DNA from: Bauldia sp.
GTDB taxonomy: Bacteria > Pseudomonadota > Alphaproteobacteria > Rhizobiales > Kaistiaceae
DNA length: 64,000 bases
Assembly (NCBI GenBank): GCA_037200845.1
Contig: JBBCGQ010000001.1
Span: forward strand, 1,984,001-2,048,000
Reading direction: 5' to 3'
The notes below the pieces were generated by a model. It was not told the DNA's origin. It saw nothing but the letters and a program-made list of their open reading frames with translations, and searched no databases. Below, piece after piece: positions 8,751-19,553 of this stretch (the stretch's first letter is position 1; each line of letters opens with the position of its first letter). The translations under genes and the position numbers were made by a program.

Positions 8751-8957
8751 CTATCGCCGGAACTGTAGCGTCTCGGGCTCGGTCTTCAATCCAAGGGCAA
8801 CGGCGATACGGTGCACCTCGCCGCGCTTGCACTTCAGTTCACCAGAGAGAACACGATACACCTTGCGCGCATCGAAGCCGTTGGCTCGCGCCCATGTAGT
8901 GATGGCAACGCCCTCAGCCTCGAAGCGAGCCTTCACGACCGCAACTTTGTCCGTCAT
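8751..8957 (-). CDS. Ner-like small DNA-binding protein
   Basis: The 68-residue product starts at the ATG 8955-8957 (a GGGATGG stretch is upstream; another ATG two codons earlier is possible). It is almost entirely a lambda-repressor-like helix-turn-helix: VAVVKARFEAEGVAITTWAR, then GFDARKVYRVLSGELKCKRG and a closing IAVALGL helix. Similar small proteins occupy the first early-gene position in Mu-like phages, where Ner represses early and repressor transcription during lytic growth. It faces the repressor gene across a 41-bp gap and ends 4 nt before the transposase. Confidence 0.75.
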   Translation of the reverse strand: MTDKVAVVKARFEAEGVAITTWARANGFDARKVYRVLSGELKCKRGEVHRIAVALGLKTEPETLQFRR

Positions 8958-8998
8958 AGTTCCCATCCCGGTAACCACCCTCGAATGACAATGTGTGA
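8958..8998. promoter_or_regulatory. Divergent early/repressor control region
   Basis: These 41 bp separate the divergent starts of the Ner-like gene and the repressor gene. Promoters for both directions must overlap this short segment or the adjoining coding ends. The control logic (repressor versus Ner) is inferred from the Mu layout; no clear operator repeats are visible inside it. Confidence 0.5.
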
Positions 8999-9523
8999 AT
9001 GAAAAGTCACAAAAAGTCAAAACTGCCATCACCGGACGTGACCGCGGCGGCTTCGCCGCTGGCTTCTGAGGTTGTGGACAGAATGAAGTCGGCGCTCGCT
9101 TTGAAGAACGATAGCGAACTGGCGCGCACGCTCGGCGTGAATCCTTCGACGGTCGCTATGTGGCGAAAGCGGGGATCGGTGCCTTATGAGCAGGCCACCA
9201 AAGTGGCCGCCGAGACAGCATCCTCCATTTCTTATCTTCTCAGCGGGATTGCGCCACAACACGCAGGAACGCCGCTAGCGACCGCCGCCAATGAGAAGAT
9301 CGTAGCGGCGATCTTCCTTCAATTTGAAAGGAGCGGATGGATAGAACTGAAGCCTACGGTGCGGCGAGAGCACGGAGATTTGGCAGCAGACCGAGCGACC
9401 GATTTTCTAGTCTATTTCAGTAATGCGTTGGCGATGTTCGGAGAGATGACCGACAAGCACGGGATGACGGCCAAGGAAGCTGTCGAGCTAGTGGCTCGTT
9501 CGATCTACCCCCCGCGAGCCTGA
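8999..9523 (+). CDS. Phage repressor, CI-type helix-turn-helix protein
   Basis: The 174-residue protein has an N-terminal helix-turn-helix like the phage CI repressor family: VVDRMKSALALKNDSELART, then LGVNPSTVAMWRKRGSVP and YEQATKVAAETASSISYLLS (residues about 23-82). The C-terminal half is helical without the Ser/Lys protease motif of LexA-type repressors, so RecA-driven self-cleavage is not suggested. It is the only plus-strand gene in the element, divergent from the early operon, as Mu c is. It probably keeps the element silent. Three TTGGCCAA palindromes lie just downstream. Confidence 0.85.
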   Translation: MKSHKKSKLPSPDVTAAASPLASEVVDRMKSALALKNDSELARTLGVNPSTVAMWRKRGSVPYEQATKVAAETASSISYLLSGIAPQHAGTPLATAANEKIVAAIFLQFERSGWIELKPTVRREHGDLAADRATDFLVYFSNALAMFGEMTDKHGMTAKEAVELVARSIYPPRA

Positions 9524-9536
9524 GACTATTTTTGGG

Positions 9537-9573
9537 TTGGCCAATGGGTTGGCCAAAGCCCCTGATTGGCCAA
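9537..9573. repeat. Three TTGGCCAA palindromes near the prophage end
   Basis: The 8-bp palindrome TTGGCCAA occurs at 9537-9544, 9549-9556 and 9566-9573, with start-to-start spacings of 12 and 17 bp. A partial copy (AAGGCCAAC) lies near 9637. They lie between the repressor gene and the terminal transposase sites. Possible roles are operator sites for the repressor or Ner-like protein, or host-factor sites in the end complex. This is inference from position and symmetry. Confidence 0.6.
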
Positions 9574-9671
9574 CTCTGATCCTTCACTTCCCCCGCCAAT
9601 CCCCAGCACTTACTCGCTCGGTCAGCTTTATTTGGAAAGGCCAACCTCGCGCGCCGCGCGATTCCGTTATT

Positions 9672-9734
9672 TCCGCTCCATTCGCGATCAAATAAAGCCT
9701 GCAAAACGCGCCTTCAAACGATCATCTAAAGCCA
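9672..9734. repeat. Terminal MuA-binding-type repeats, lexA side
   Basis: On the minus strand reading inward from 9734 the sequence is TGGCTTTAGATGATCGTTTG, matching the left end over the core TGATCGTTTG. A second site, GCGAATGGAGCGG, is reached after a further 28 bp. The inner copies match GAACGAATGG near the left end. The element therefore probably ends at 9734, just before the lexA promoter. Confidence 0.6.
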
Positions 9735-9789
9735 GCGCGCCTAGCGCGCCTACTACTAGCGCCGCTTTACTGAATTTTCAGGGGTTGCA

Positions 9790-9804
9790 GAACACATATA
9801 GAAC
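9790..9804 (+). promoter_or_regulatory. LexA (SOS) box upstream of lexA
   Basis: The sequence GAAC-ACATATA-GAAC is an exact match to the alphaproteobacterial LexA operator (GTTC-N7-GTTC on the other strand). It lies 70 bp upstream of the lexA ATG, as expected for autoregulation by LexA. It is only 56 bp from the inferred prophage end. Confidence 0.9.
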
Positions 9805-9873
9805 AGGTACGTTGTTCTTGCTTTGTACCGCGAGTTGGGCCTGCCCGCCGGGCGGCTTCAAACGGGGACGCCG

Positions 9874-10587
9874 ATGCTGACGCGCAAGCAATACGAACTG
9901 CTCGTTTTTGTTCACGGGCGGCTGAAAGAGACCGGCATTCCGCCCTCCTTCGACGAGATGAAGGACGCGCTGGATTTGCGCTCCAAGTCCGGAATCCATC
10001 GCCTGATCAAAGCGTTGGAGGAGCGCGGCTTCATCAAGCGGCTGCCCAACCGTGCCCGTGCGCTGGAAGTCATCCGTCTCCCCGAGTCGATGCAGCAGGC
10101 GGCCGTCGCCGCAGCCCCTGCCGGGCGCGCTCGCGGCTTCTCGCCCAGCGTCATCGAAGGCAACCTCGGCCGCGTCCGCACCCCGGACAGCGCCAATTCC
10201 AACGAGCCGGTGCTGGTTCCCGTCATGGGCCGCATCGCCGCCGGCTCGCCGATCGAGGCGATCCAGGTGCAGAGCCACGTCATCGGTGTCCCGCCCGACA
10301 TGCTGTCGCCAGGCGAGCATTTCGCGCTCGAAGTGCGCGGCGACTCGATGATCGAGGCCGGCATCTTCGACGGCGACACCGTCCTGATCCGAAAGAGCGA
10401 CACCGCCGAGACCGGCGACATCGTGGTCGCGCTCGTCGATGAGGAAGAAGCGACCTTGAAGCGCCTGCGCAAGAAGGGCGCCTCGATCGCGCTGGAGGCC
10501 GCCAACCCGGCCTACGAGACGCGCATTTTCGGACCGGACCGCGTCCGCATCCAGGGCCGCCTCGTCGGCCTGCTGCGCAAGTACTAG
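9874..10587 (+). CDS. lexA: LexA repressor
   Basis: The 237-residue SOS repressor starts at the ATG 9874, which gives the conserved N-terminus [10 protein letters not shown]; upstream in-frame codons are not conserved. The winged helix-turn-helix covers residues 1-65 ([20 protein letters not shown]). The self-cleavage machinery is complete: Ala-Gly bond at 123-124 in GRIAAGSPI, Ser158 in GDSMIEAG and Lys196 in EATLKRL. RecA filaments on single-stranded DNA trigger cleavage and derepress the SOS genes. The gene is autoregulated through the box at 9790-9804. It is convergent with comEC, only 9 bp away. Confidence 0.97.
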   Translation: MLTRKQYELLVFVHGRLKETGIPPSFDEMKDALDLRSKSGIHRLIKALEERGFIKRLPNRARALEVIRLPESMQQAAVAAAPAGRARGFSPSVIEGNLGRVRTPDSANSNEPVLVPVMGRIAAGSPIEAIQVQSHVIGVPPDMLSPGEHFALEVRGDSMIEAGIFDGDTVLIRKSDTAETGDIVVALVDEEEATLKRLRKKGASIALEAANPAYETRIFGPDRVRIQGRLVGLLRKY

Positions 10588-10596
10588 TCCTGCGTA

Positions 10597-12780
10597 CTAA
10601 TCACGGGCCGGCGGCATGAACGGCCGCCGGATCGCCGGATAGGCGGTCGTCACCCGGAAACTTCCAGCCTGAACATAGACGGCGTGCGCGCCGAATTTGC
10701 CTAGCACGTTGCCGTCGATGACGAGGGCGTGCGCATCGCATCCCGGCGGCGCGTCGTAGCGCGAGATGACGATCGCCGCGTTCAGGCAATCCTCGGCAAA
10801 GGCATCGCGTCGCTGGGCAAAGGCGACTATCCGCCCATCCGCGAGATGGCCGGTGCAGCCGAGGGTGTCGCAACTGACGCCGCGCGTCAGATCGGGGGCG
10901 TTCACTGCGCGCGTGTCGGCGTCCGCCCGCAGCCAGTTTTGCACCTCGAATTTCGCGCCCTTGCCGCCGAGGACGGAGAAGCGTCCGTCGTCGCCGCGCA
11001 CCGCAACCGCGCTGGCGTCTTCATCGACAACAACGTCCGGCCGCGGGGCGCTTGCCGCGATCGGCAGCGCCAGCAGGATCGGCGCGATCCCCACCAGTCG
11101 CCAGCGCTCGCGCCACAGCGTCAGCCACAAAAATCCGGCGACCATTAGCAGCAAGGCCGGTGCCGGGAATGCCGGCACGCCGCCGAGGCCCTGCGACCAC
11201 GCCGCGGTTTGGTGCGCGACGGCGAGCATCCATTCCAGGCCCCACTGCATCGCCTTCAGCGGCAACGCCTCAAGGCCGAACGGCATCGCGACAACGGCGA
11301 GCAGCGCCATCGGCATGACCACGACGCTGACCGCCGGCGCTGCCGCGATGTTGGCGACCAGCGTCAGCGGCGCGACGCGCTGGAAGTAGTAGGCGCCGAA
11401 CGGCGCGGTCGCGAGGCCGGCGACCAGCGACGTGAGCAGCAGAGTGACAAAGCCATCGCGGAACCGCGTGAACCATGTGCGTTCGCGCGCGTCCGCCTCG
11501 CGCAGGCTGCGCGAGCGCCACAGCGCGATCGCCTCGTAGGCCGAGATCAGCGCGACGGTAGCGGCAAACGACATCTGGAAGCTGATCGACAGCAGGCTTT
11601 CCGGGCTGAACACGAGAATGACGAGCGCCGCGACCGCGACGTTACGCAGCGTCAGCGCGCGGCGATCGACCAGGATCGCGGTCAGCATGATCGCCAGCAT
11701 CACCCACGAGCGCACCGTCGCCACTTCGGCGCCCGAGATGCCGGTGTAGAACGTGGCCACGGCCAGCGCCGCGCCGGCGGCCCACTTCTTGATCGGGAAG
11801 TTGAGCGCCAGCGCCGGCGACAACGCTAGCAGCGCGCGTATCAACCAGAAGACCGAGCCGGCGACCAGCGCCAGATGCAGCCCCGAGATCGACAGGATGT
11901 GGCCGAGGCCGGAGGCGCGCATGTCGTCCTGCGTCGCCTCGGCGATGCCGTGCTGGTCGCCCATGATCAGCGCGGCGGCGATGTGCCCGTAGTTGCCGGG
12001 CAGCGCCTGTTCGATGCGAACGCGCAGCGTATCGCGGAGCGCCGCCAGCGGCTCGCTGATTCGGATCGACCACGGCGGCGGCCCCAAGTTGGCCGGCTTC
12101 GCCGTGCCGAACGCAAAGCCGCTGGCACCGATGCGCTGGAAGAACGGCGCGAAGGCGAAGTCGTAGCCGCCGGGCATGAGCGGGCCGCTCGGCGGGCCGA
12201 TGCTGGCGAGCACAGAGACGGCGTCGCCGACGTGCAAGTCGGTGGCCTTGGCGCGGATCGTGACACGCGCAATCTGCGGCTGCGCCGCCGGTGCCACTTT
12301 GTCGACCGAGGCGACGCGGATGAGGACGCGCTTGCCACCGCTCGCCGATTCCTCGGTCGCCGCGATCCAGCCGGTGACGGTCGTGGTGCCTTCGCGGGCG
12401 AGCGCCGGCGCATCGACCCAGTCGGTCCGCACCTTGGCGGCGAGCAGGCCGGATGCGATGGCGGTCGCCACCACCACCAGGCGGAGCGCCGTCGCGGTGT
12501 GGCGCCGGTTCCAGGTCGCCGCGAACAGAAACACCGCCAGCGAGGCAAGCGCGATGAGGTTCGGCTCGCGCGGCAGGTTAAAGTAGATGAGGATGCCGAT
12601 CCCGAAGGCGACCGGCAGCCAGAGGAAGCCGCGCCCCGCTTCCATTTCCGCTTCGAAGATGAGGTAAAGGCGCGTCCCGAAGCCGCCGACGCGTGCACCC
12701 GCAACCGCCAATGCGCCGCCGGCCCCAGCCGCAAAGCGGCGCTGCCGAACCTTCGGCGCCCTGCCCTCTGTCTCGCTCAC
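10597..12780 (-). CDS. comEC: ComEC/Rec2-family competence membrane protein
   Basis: The 727-residue inner-membrane protein has an N-terminal DUF4131-type part with early hydrophobic segments (LPVAFGIGILIYFNLP) and a beta-rich OB-like domain. The ComEC transmembrane core follows, with the family motif GLGHILSISGLHLALVAG near residue 300 and multiple helices to about residue 570. ComEC proteins conduct single-stranded DNA into the cytoplasm during natural transformation. The C-terminal 160 residues do not show the HxHxDH metallo-beta-lactamase motif found in many Gram-positive homologues, as in other alphaproteobacterial copies. It follows glnS after 17 bp and may be co-transcribed with it. 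Confidence 0.9.
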   Translation of the reverse strand: MSETEGRAPKVRQRRFAAGAGGALAVAGARVGGFGTRLYLIFEAEMEAGRGFLWLPVAFGIGILIYFNLPREPNLIALASLAVFLFAATWNRRHTATALRLVVVATAIASGLLAAKVRTDWVDAPALAREGTTTVTGWIAATEESASGGKRVLIRVASVDKVAPAAQPQIARVTIRAKATDLHVGDAVSVLASIGPPSGPLMPGGYDFAFAPFFQRIGASGFAFGTAKPANLGPPPWSIRISEPLAALRDTLRVRIEQALPGNYGHIAAALIMGDQHGIAEATQDDMRASGLGHILSISGLHLALVAGSVFWLIRALLALSPALALNFPIKKWAAGAALAVATFYTGISGAEVATVRSWVMLAIMLTAILVDRRALTLRNVAVAALVILVFSPESLLSISFQMSFAATVALISAYEAIALWRSRSLREADARERTWFTRFRDGFVTLLLTSLVAGLATAPFGAYYFQRVAPLTLVANIAAAPAVSVVVMPMALLAVVAMPFGLEALPLKAMQWGLEWMLAVAHQTAAWSQGLGGVPAFPAPALLLMVAGFLWLTLWRERWRLVGIAPILLALPIAASAPRPDVVVDEDASAVAVRGDDGRFSVLGGKGAKFEVQNWLRADADTRAVNAPDLTRGVSCDTLGCTGHLADGRIVAFAQRRDAFAEDCLNAAIVISRYDAPPGCDAHALVIDGNVLGKFGAHAVYVQAGSFRVTTAYPAIRRPFMPPARD

Positions 12781-12797
12781 GCCCCGGTACGCCCCGG

Positions 12798-14492
<1,695 letters not shown>

Positions 14493-14616
14493 TTCCGGTC
14501 CTCTCAGGGTCGCGGGCTTATCACAAATCTGAGCCGCCGCGCCAAGCCGTTTCGCGCCCGCGCGGCGCTGTGCTACAGGGCGCCGAACCGGCCGGATCGC
14601 CAACCCCGGAGTAGCC

Positions 14617-16035
14617 TTGCCCGACGTCGTCACCCGCTTCGCCCCCTCGCCCACCGGCTACCTGCACATCGGCGGGGCGCGGACCGCGCTGTTCAACTGG
14701 CTCTACGCGCGCCACACGGGCGGCCGGATGCTGCTGCGCATCGAGGACACCGACCGCGAACGCTCGACCGAGCCGGCGATCGCGGCGATCCTCGACGGCC
14801 TGCGCTGGCTTGAGCTCAACTGGGACGGCGAGGTCGTCTACCAGTTCGCCCGCGCCGCGCGCCATCGCGAGGTGGCCGAGCAACTGGTCGCCAGCGGGCG
14901 CGCCTATCGCGCCTATGAGACGCCGGAGGAGCTGAACGACATGCGCGCCAAGGCGAAGGCGGTCGGGGGCTCGCTGCGCTACGAGGGCAAGTGGCGCGAT
15001 GCCGACCCGAAGGATGCGCCGGCCGGGCTGCCGTCCGTCGTCCGCATCCGGGCACCGCGCGATGGCGAGACCGTGATCGACGATCAGGTGCAGGGCCGCG
15101 TCGCCTTCCCCAACACCGACCTCGACGATTTCATCATCCTGCGCTCGGACGGCACGCCGACGTACATGCATGCGGTGGTCGTCGACGATCACGACATGGG
15201 CGTCACCCACATCATTCGCGGCGACGATCACCTGACCAATGCCGGCCGGCAGAAGATTCTCTATGACGCGCTCGGCTGGCCGGTGCCGGTGATGTCGCAC
15301 ATCCCACTCATCCATGGGCCGGACGGCGCCAAGCTTTCCAAGCGGCATGGGGCGCTCGGCATCGACGCCTATCGCGCCATGGGCTACCTGCCCGAGGCGA
15401 TGCGCAACTATCTCGTCCGCCTCGGCTGGGCGCACGGCGACGACGAGATCATGTCCGAGAAGGACATGATCTCCTGGTTCGACCTGCCGGCAATCAACCG
15501 CGCACCGTCGCGCTTCGATTTTGCGAAGCTCGGCTCGATCAACGCGCACTACATGCGCGCGATGAGCGACGACGACCTGACGACGTACCTGATCGCGACG
15601 TTACCGCATCTGCCGGAAGGCGATGCCTTCGCCGCGAAACTGACAGAGCCGCGGAAGGCGCAGCTCCGCACCGCGATGCCGCTGCTGAAGGAGCGCGCCA
15701 AGACGCTGCTCGATCTGATTGCCGCGGCAAACTTCATCGTGGCCGAGCGGCCGCTCCCGATCGATGCGGCCGCTGCCGCATTGCTGACGCCCGACGCGCG
15801 CCCCTTGCTGAAACGAGTCGTGCCGGTTCTGTCGGGCGCGGGCGAGTGGAGCGCGGCCGCGACCGAAGCGGCGGTGAAGGATTTCGCCGCACGCGAAAAC
15901 CTCAAGCTCGGAGCGGTTGCGCAACCGCTGCGCGCGGCACTGACCGGGCGGTCGGCATCGCCTGGAATCTTCGATGTCCTTGCAATTCTGGGACGCGAAG
16001 AAAGCCTTGCCCGGATTGCCGATCAGGCGGTTTGA
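14617..16035 (+). CDS. gltX: Glutamyl-tRNA synthetase
   Basis: The 472-residue class I synthetase attaches glutamate to tRNA-Glu. The start is a TTG preceded by CGGAG; it gives the usual N-terminus [20 protein letters not shown] with the HIGH-type box. Other motifs are [13 protein letters not shown], the KMSKS variant [10 protein letters not shown] near residue 245, and the all-helical anticodon-binding C-terminus. Length is normal for the bacterial enzyme. It is separated from gltA by 133 bp and points the same way, an order common in related genomes (lexA, comEC, gltX, gltA). Confidence 0.95.
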   Translation: MPDVVTRFAPSPTGYLHIGGARTALFNWLYARHTGGRMLLRIEDTDRERSTEPAIAAILDGLRWLELNWDGEVVYQFARAARHREVAEQLVASGRAYRAYETPEELNDMRAKAKAVGGSLRYEGKWRDADPKDAPAGLPSVVRIRAPRDGETVIDDQVQGRVAFPNTDLDDFIILRSDGTPTYMHAVVVDDHDMGVTHIIRGDDHLTNAGRQKILYDALGWPVPVMSHIPLIHGPDGAKLSKRHGALGIDAYRAMGYLPEAMRNYLVRLGWAHGDDEIMSEKDMISWFDLPAINRAPSRFDFAKLGSINAHYMRAMSDDDLTTYLIATLPHLPEGDAFAAKLTEPRKAQLRTAMPLLKERAKTLLDLIAAANFIVAERPLPIDAAAAALLTPDARPLLKRVVPVLSGAGEWSAAATEAAVKDFAARENLKLGAVAQPLRAALTGRSASPGIFDVLAILGREESLARIADQAV

Positions 16036-16168
16036 GCGCCGCCGCAACCGCCCTATCTATCCCCTCAGCAACACATCACTTTCACCTCGCGCACATGGAC
16101 TTGTTGCGTCGCAGCAAATACACTCAGCTGCGAAGGTCCCCGCGAGTACGAGAGAAGAGGCGGTCGTC

Positions 16169-17494
16169 ATGGCCAACGTCAGCAGAATGGAAGACCACAA
16201 AGTGCCGGATGAGACGGCCAAGCTGACGATAGGCAAGCAGAGTTGGGACCTGAAGATCCGCAAAGGCTCGGTCGGTCCCGACGTCGTCGACATCGGCGCG
16301 CTCTACAGCGAGACCAAGCACTTCACCTACGACCCCGGCTTCACCTCCACCGCCGCCTGCGAATCCGCGATTACCTACATCGACGGCGACGAAGGCATCC
16401 TGCTTTATCGCGGCTATCCGATCGAGCAGCTCGCCGAGCACGGCGACTTCCTCGAGACGTGTTACCTGCTGCTCTACGGCGAACTGCCGACGCCGGCGCA
16501 GAAGGCCGATTTCGACGGCCGCGTCACGTATCACACGATGGTCCACGAGCAGATGAGCCGGTTCTACACCGGCTTCCGCCGCGACGCCCATCCGATGGCG
16601 ATCATGTGCGGCGTCGTCGGCGCCATGAGCGCCTTCTATCACGACTCGACCGACATCGCCGATCCGCAGCAGCGCATGATCGCGAGCCTGCGCCTGATCG
16701 CGAAGATGCCGACGATCGCCGCGATGGCCTTCAAGTATCACGTCGGCCAGCCGTTCGTTTATCCGCTGAACGCGCTCGACTACGCCTCGAACTTCCTGCG
16801 CATGTGCTTCGCCGTGCCGGCCGAGGAGTACAAGGTCAACCCGGTGCTGTCGCGCGCCATGGACCGCATCTTCATCCTGCACGCAGACCACGAGCAGAAC
16901 GCCTCGACCTCGACGGTCCGCCTCGCCGGTTCGTCGGGCGCCAATCCCTTCGCCTGCATCGCCGCCGGCATCGCCTGCCTGTGGGGCCCCGCGCACGGCG
17001 GCGCCAACGAGGCGGCGCTCAACATGCTGCAGCAGATCGGCACCGTCGATCGCATCCCGGAATACATCGCGCGCGCCAAGGACAAGAACGATCCGTTCCG
17101 CCTGATGGGCTTCGGCCACCGCGTCTACAAGAACTACGATCCGCGCGCCAAGATCATGCAGCGCACCTGCCACGAGGTGCTGCAGGAGCTCGGCATTCAG
17201 GACGACCCGCTGCTCGAGGTCGCGCTGGAGCTGGAGCGCATCGCGCTGACCGACTCGTATTTCATCGAGAAGAAGCTCTACCCGAACATCGATTTCTATT
17301 CGGGCATCACGCTGAAGGCGCTGGGCTTCCCGACCACGATGTTCACCGTGCTTTTCGCGGTCGCGCGCACTGTCGGCTGGATCGCGCAGTGGAAGGAGAT
17401 GGTCGAGGACCCGTCGCAGAAGATCGGCCGTCCGCGCCAGCTCTACACCGGCGCGACGCGCCGCGACTACGAGCCGGTCTCCAAGCGCCGCTGA
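16169..17494 (+). CDS. gltA: Citrate synthase (type II)
   Basis: The 441-residue enzyme condenses acetyl-CoA and oxaloacetate, the first step of the TCA cycle. The start is the ATG at 16169 with a purine-rich AGAGAAGAGG upstream; the conserved sequence begins right after ([19 protein letters not shown]). Catalytic signatures are [14 protein letters not shown] (first His), [14 protein letters not shown] (second His) and the FYSG region near residue 375 holding the catalytic Asp. The length and N-terminal beta-sheet domain point to the hexameric, NADH-sensitive Gram-negative type. Its last 28 bp overlap the end of lpxB on the other strand. Confidence 0.96.
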   Translation: MANVSRMEDHKVPDETAKLTIGKQSWDLKIRKGSVGPDVVDIGALYSETKHFTYDPGFTSTAACESAITYIDGDEGILLYRGYPIEQLAEHGDFLETCYLLLYGELPTPAQKADFDGRVTYHTMVHEQMSRFYTGFRRDAHPMAIMCGVVGAMSAFYHDSTDIADPQQRMIASLRLIAKMPTIAAMAFKYHVGQPFVYPLNALDYASNFLRMCFAVPAEEYKVNPVLSRAMDRIFILHADHEQNASTSTVRLAGSSGANPFACIAAGIACLWGPAHGGANEAALNMLQQIGTVDRIPEYIARAKDKNDPFRLMGFGHRVYKNYDPRAKIMQRTCHEVLQELGIQDDPLLEVALELERIALTDSYFIEKKLYPNIDFYSGITLKALGFPTTMFTVLFAVARTVGWIAQWKEMVEDPSQKIGRPRQLYTGATRRDYEPVSKRR

Positions 17495-18669
17495 GCGGGC
17501 ACCGGCTCCGCCGCCTTCATGGCGGCGAGCACGATGTCGGCGGCGCGCGACGACGGCGTGCCGCTGTCGAGCGTCATCAGGGCCTCGAGACGATCGAACG
17601 CCACCACCTGCGCACGGCGTTGCGGCGTGTCGCTGAGCAGCGGCTCCAGCGCCGCGGCGAGGATCGCCGGGTCGGTGTCGCCATCGAGGAATTCGGGGAT
17701 CGCGTTGTCGCCGAGGATCAGGTTCGGCAGCACGATCGAGTCGGCCTGCAGGAACGACTTGAACGTCCGCAGGAAAATATCGACGCGGTAGCCGACGACC
17801 ATCGGCACTCCCGACAGCGCCAGCTCCAGCGTCACCGTGCCCGACGCGGCCAAGGCCGCATGGGCGCGGCGGAAGGCGGCGTAGGTCGCGACCTCGCCCT
17901 CGACGATCGTCGGCGGCACCGGCCACGAGGCCGCGCGCTCGCGGATCTCGGCGGCGTGGCGCGGAACCGCCGGCAGAATCAATTCGACCGGACCCTGACG
18001 CTGGACGACGAGATTGATCGCGGCGCCGAAACGCTCCATCAGCCGGCCGATCTCGCTTTTGCGACTGCCCGGCAGCACGACCAGCACCGGCTTCCGCCCG
18101 GCGCCCAGCGGCGCGCGCTCGCCTTCCAGCGGCCGCAGGCGCGCCAGCCGCTCAACCAGCGGATGCCCGACGTAGGTCGTCGGCGGCCCGCCCAGGCGCC
18201 GGTGCACCTCCGGCTCGAACGGCAGGATCGCCAGAAGCTGGTCGACATAGCGCGCCATCTTGCGTGCCCGCCCGGGAAAATAGGCCCACACCGACGGCGA
18301 GACGTAGTCGACGATCGGGATGGCCGGATCGCGCGCGCCGACGATACGCCCGACGCGCAGATTGAAACCCGGGCAATCGACCAGCACCAGGACGTCGGGC
18401 TTCGCCGCCACAACCGCGGTCGCTGTCTCGCGGATGCGGCGAAGCAGCCGCGGGGCGTGGATCGCCGCCTCGGTGAAGCCGTGCAGCACGACCTCTTCCA
18501 TCGGAAACATCGAATTGAGGCCGAGCGCGGCCATGCGCGAGCCACCGACACCCTGAAAGCGGACGCGCCCGCCAAGGCGGTCGTTCAGCTCGCGCATCAG
18601 GTTGGCGCCGAGAAGGTCGCCCGACTCCTCGCCGGCGAGAATGAATACGAGCGGCGCGGCGGCGCTCAC
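17467..18669 (-). CDS. lpxB: Lipid-A-disaccharide synthase
   Basis: The 400-residue GT-B glycosyltransferase joins lipid X and UDP-diacylglucosamine to make the lipid A disaccharide at the inner face of the cytoplasmic membrane. The start is a GTG (18667-18669) overlapping the lpxI stop as GTGA; it gives the standard N-terminus [18 protein letters not shown]. Further motifs are [45 protein letters not shown] and the nucleotide-sugar site [20 protein letters not shown]. It is the last gene of the lpxA-lpxI-lpxB run and overlaps gltA by 28 bp tail to tail. Confidence 0.95.
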   Translation of the reverse strand: MSAAAPLVFILAGEESGDLLGANLMRELNDRLGGRVRFQGVGGSRMAALGLNSMFPMEEVVLHGFTEAAIHAPRLLRRIRETATAVVAAKPDVLVLVDCPGFNLRVGRIVGARDPAIPIVDYVSPSVWAYFPGRARKMARYVDQLLAILPFEPEVHRRLGGPPTTYVGHPLVERLARLRPLEGERAPLGAGRKPVLVVLPGSRKSEIGRLMERFGAAINLVVQRQGPVELILPAVPRHAAEIRERAASWPVPPTIVEGEVATYAAFRRAHAALAASGTVTLELALSGVPMVVGYRVDIFLRTFKSFLQADSIVLPNLILGDNAIPEFLDGDTDPAILAAALEPLLSDTPQRRAQVVAFDRLEALMTLDSGTPSSRAADIVLAAMKAAEPVPAQRRLETGS

Positions 18670-19553
18670 GATCCGCCCGCCGTCAGGCGGTCGTCGGCGA
18701 AGATGAACGTGCCGGTGCGCTCGGCAATGGCGATGGTCTCCGCCCGCTCCGCGATCATGACGCGGCCGGCCTCGAGCGCGATGCCGGCGAGGCCGACGCG
18801 CGCCACCGCCTCGACCGTGCGCGGGCCGATCGCCGGCATGTCGACGCGCAGATCCTGCTGCGGCTTCGAGCGCTTGGCGAGCACGCCCGCCCTGCCCGAC
18901 CATTTCGCCCGCCCCGCCGCCCGCACCTGCGCGACACGGTCGAGCATCGCGTCGGTGCCCTCCGCCGCCTCCAGCGCGATGACGCGCTGGTTCACCGCGA
19001 CCGCCGCCTGGCCGATGTCGAGCGCGCCGATCGCCTTGGCGGCGTCGAGTGCGACGCGGGCATCGGCGAGTTCGTTTTCCGTGATGCGGCGGCCGGCGAC
19101 ATGACCCGGCCGGGCGACCAGCTCCGGCGCTATCTCATGCGCGCCGACGACGCGGCGGCCGTCCTCTTCCAGAAATTTCACGACATTGCCGAGCACGGTG
19201 TCGTCGCCGCCGACCATGCTCTTCAGGATGCGCGGCATCAGGCGCAGCGTTCCAAAATCGACTCCCATCGCCGAAAAATCAGGCCGCTTGTGCACCGCCC
19301 CGATCATCACGATCTCGCGCGCGCCGTGCTCGGCGATCAGCGCCTGCACCCGGCCGATCTGGCCCCACTTCACCACGACCAGCGGGAAGGCATTGAGGCG
19401 CCGATCGAACTCGCCTTCCAGCGCCAGCACCAGCAGCTTGCGGCCGGCCGCCGTCGCCGCGCTCGCCACCTCGAAAGGCACCGCGCCGCCGGCGGCCAGG
19501 ATCACCAGCGGCTCGCCGGCGCCTGCCGCGGCCGGGCGCCCGGCCTCAGGCAT
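18666..19553 (-). CDS. lpxI: UDP-2,3-diacylglucosamine pyrophosphatase LpxI
   Basis: The 295-residue DUF1009-family hydrolase makes 2,3-diacylglucosamine-1-phosphate (lipid X). LpxI is the alphaproteobacterial replacement for LpxH. The sequence has the Rossmann-like N-terminal domain (PLVILAAGGAVPFEVASAA), the linking segment FLEEDGRRVVGAHEIAPEL, and the C-terminal catalytic domain with IALEAAEGTDAMLDRVAQV and AIGPRTVEAVARVGLAGIAL. It overlaps lpxA by 8 nt and lpxB by 4 nt, so the three are translationally coupled. Its position between lpxA and lpxB matches pathway order. Confidence 0.93.
   Translation of the reverse strand: MPEAGRPAAAGAGEPLVILAAGGAVPFEVASAATAAGRKLLVLALEGEFDRRLNAFPLVVVKWGQIGRVQALIAEHGAREIVMIGAVHKRPDFSAMGVDFGTLRLMPRILKSMVGGDDTVLGNVVKFLEEDGRRVVGAHEIAPELVARPGHVAGRRITENELADARVALDAAKAIGALDIGQAAVAVNQRVIALEAAEGTDAMLDRVAQVRAAGRAKWSGRAGVLAKRSKPQQDLRVDMPAIGPRTVEAVARVGLAGIALEAGRVMIAERAETIAIAERTGTFIFADDRLTAGGS

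Larger units (their letters stand above)
260..9734. mobile_element. Compact Mu-like transposable prophage remnant (about 9.5 kb)
   Basis: The element holds a repressor on the plus strand and, on the minus strand, a Ner-like protein, MuA-type transposase, MuB-type ATPase, two small early proteins, GemA, Mor, major head protein, a tail-chaperone-like protein, tape measure and head protease. The ends are inferred from matching terminal sequences read inward: TGGGTTTGATTGATCGTTTG at 260-279 and its counterpart TGGCTTTAGATGATCGTTTG on the minus strand from 9734. Both start with the TG typical of Mu-class elements. A 5-bp target duplication is not evident (flanks gttgc and gcgcg). Mu-like phages are usually 35-40 kb; terminase, portal, sheath, tail tube and baseplate genes are all absent, so it cannot form particles on its own. 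Exact boundaries are uncertain by some bases. Confidence 0.8.

Noticed and set aside
255-9739. A 5-bp target duplication for the Mu-like element
   Set aside because: The five bases outside the inferred ends (gttgc and gcgcg) do not match, and shifting the ends by several bases did not give a convincing pair.
16124-17926. A 600-codon minus-strand frame across gltA
   Set aside because: Citrate synthase on the plus strand has both catalytic histidine motifs; the opposite frame is a shadow.
16243-19104. A 953-codon open frame on the plus strand
   Set aside because: It lies across gltA (out of frame) and opposite lpxB and lpxI, and its product is an Arg/Ala/His-rich string typical of a GC-rich shadow frame.
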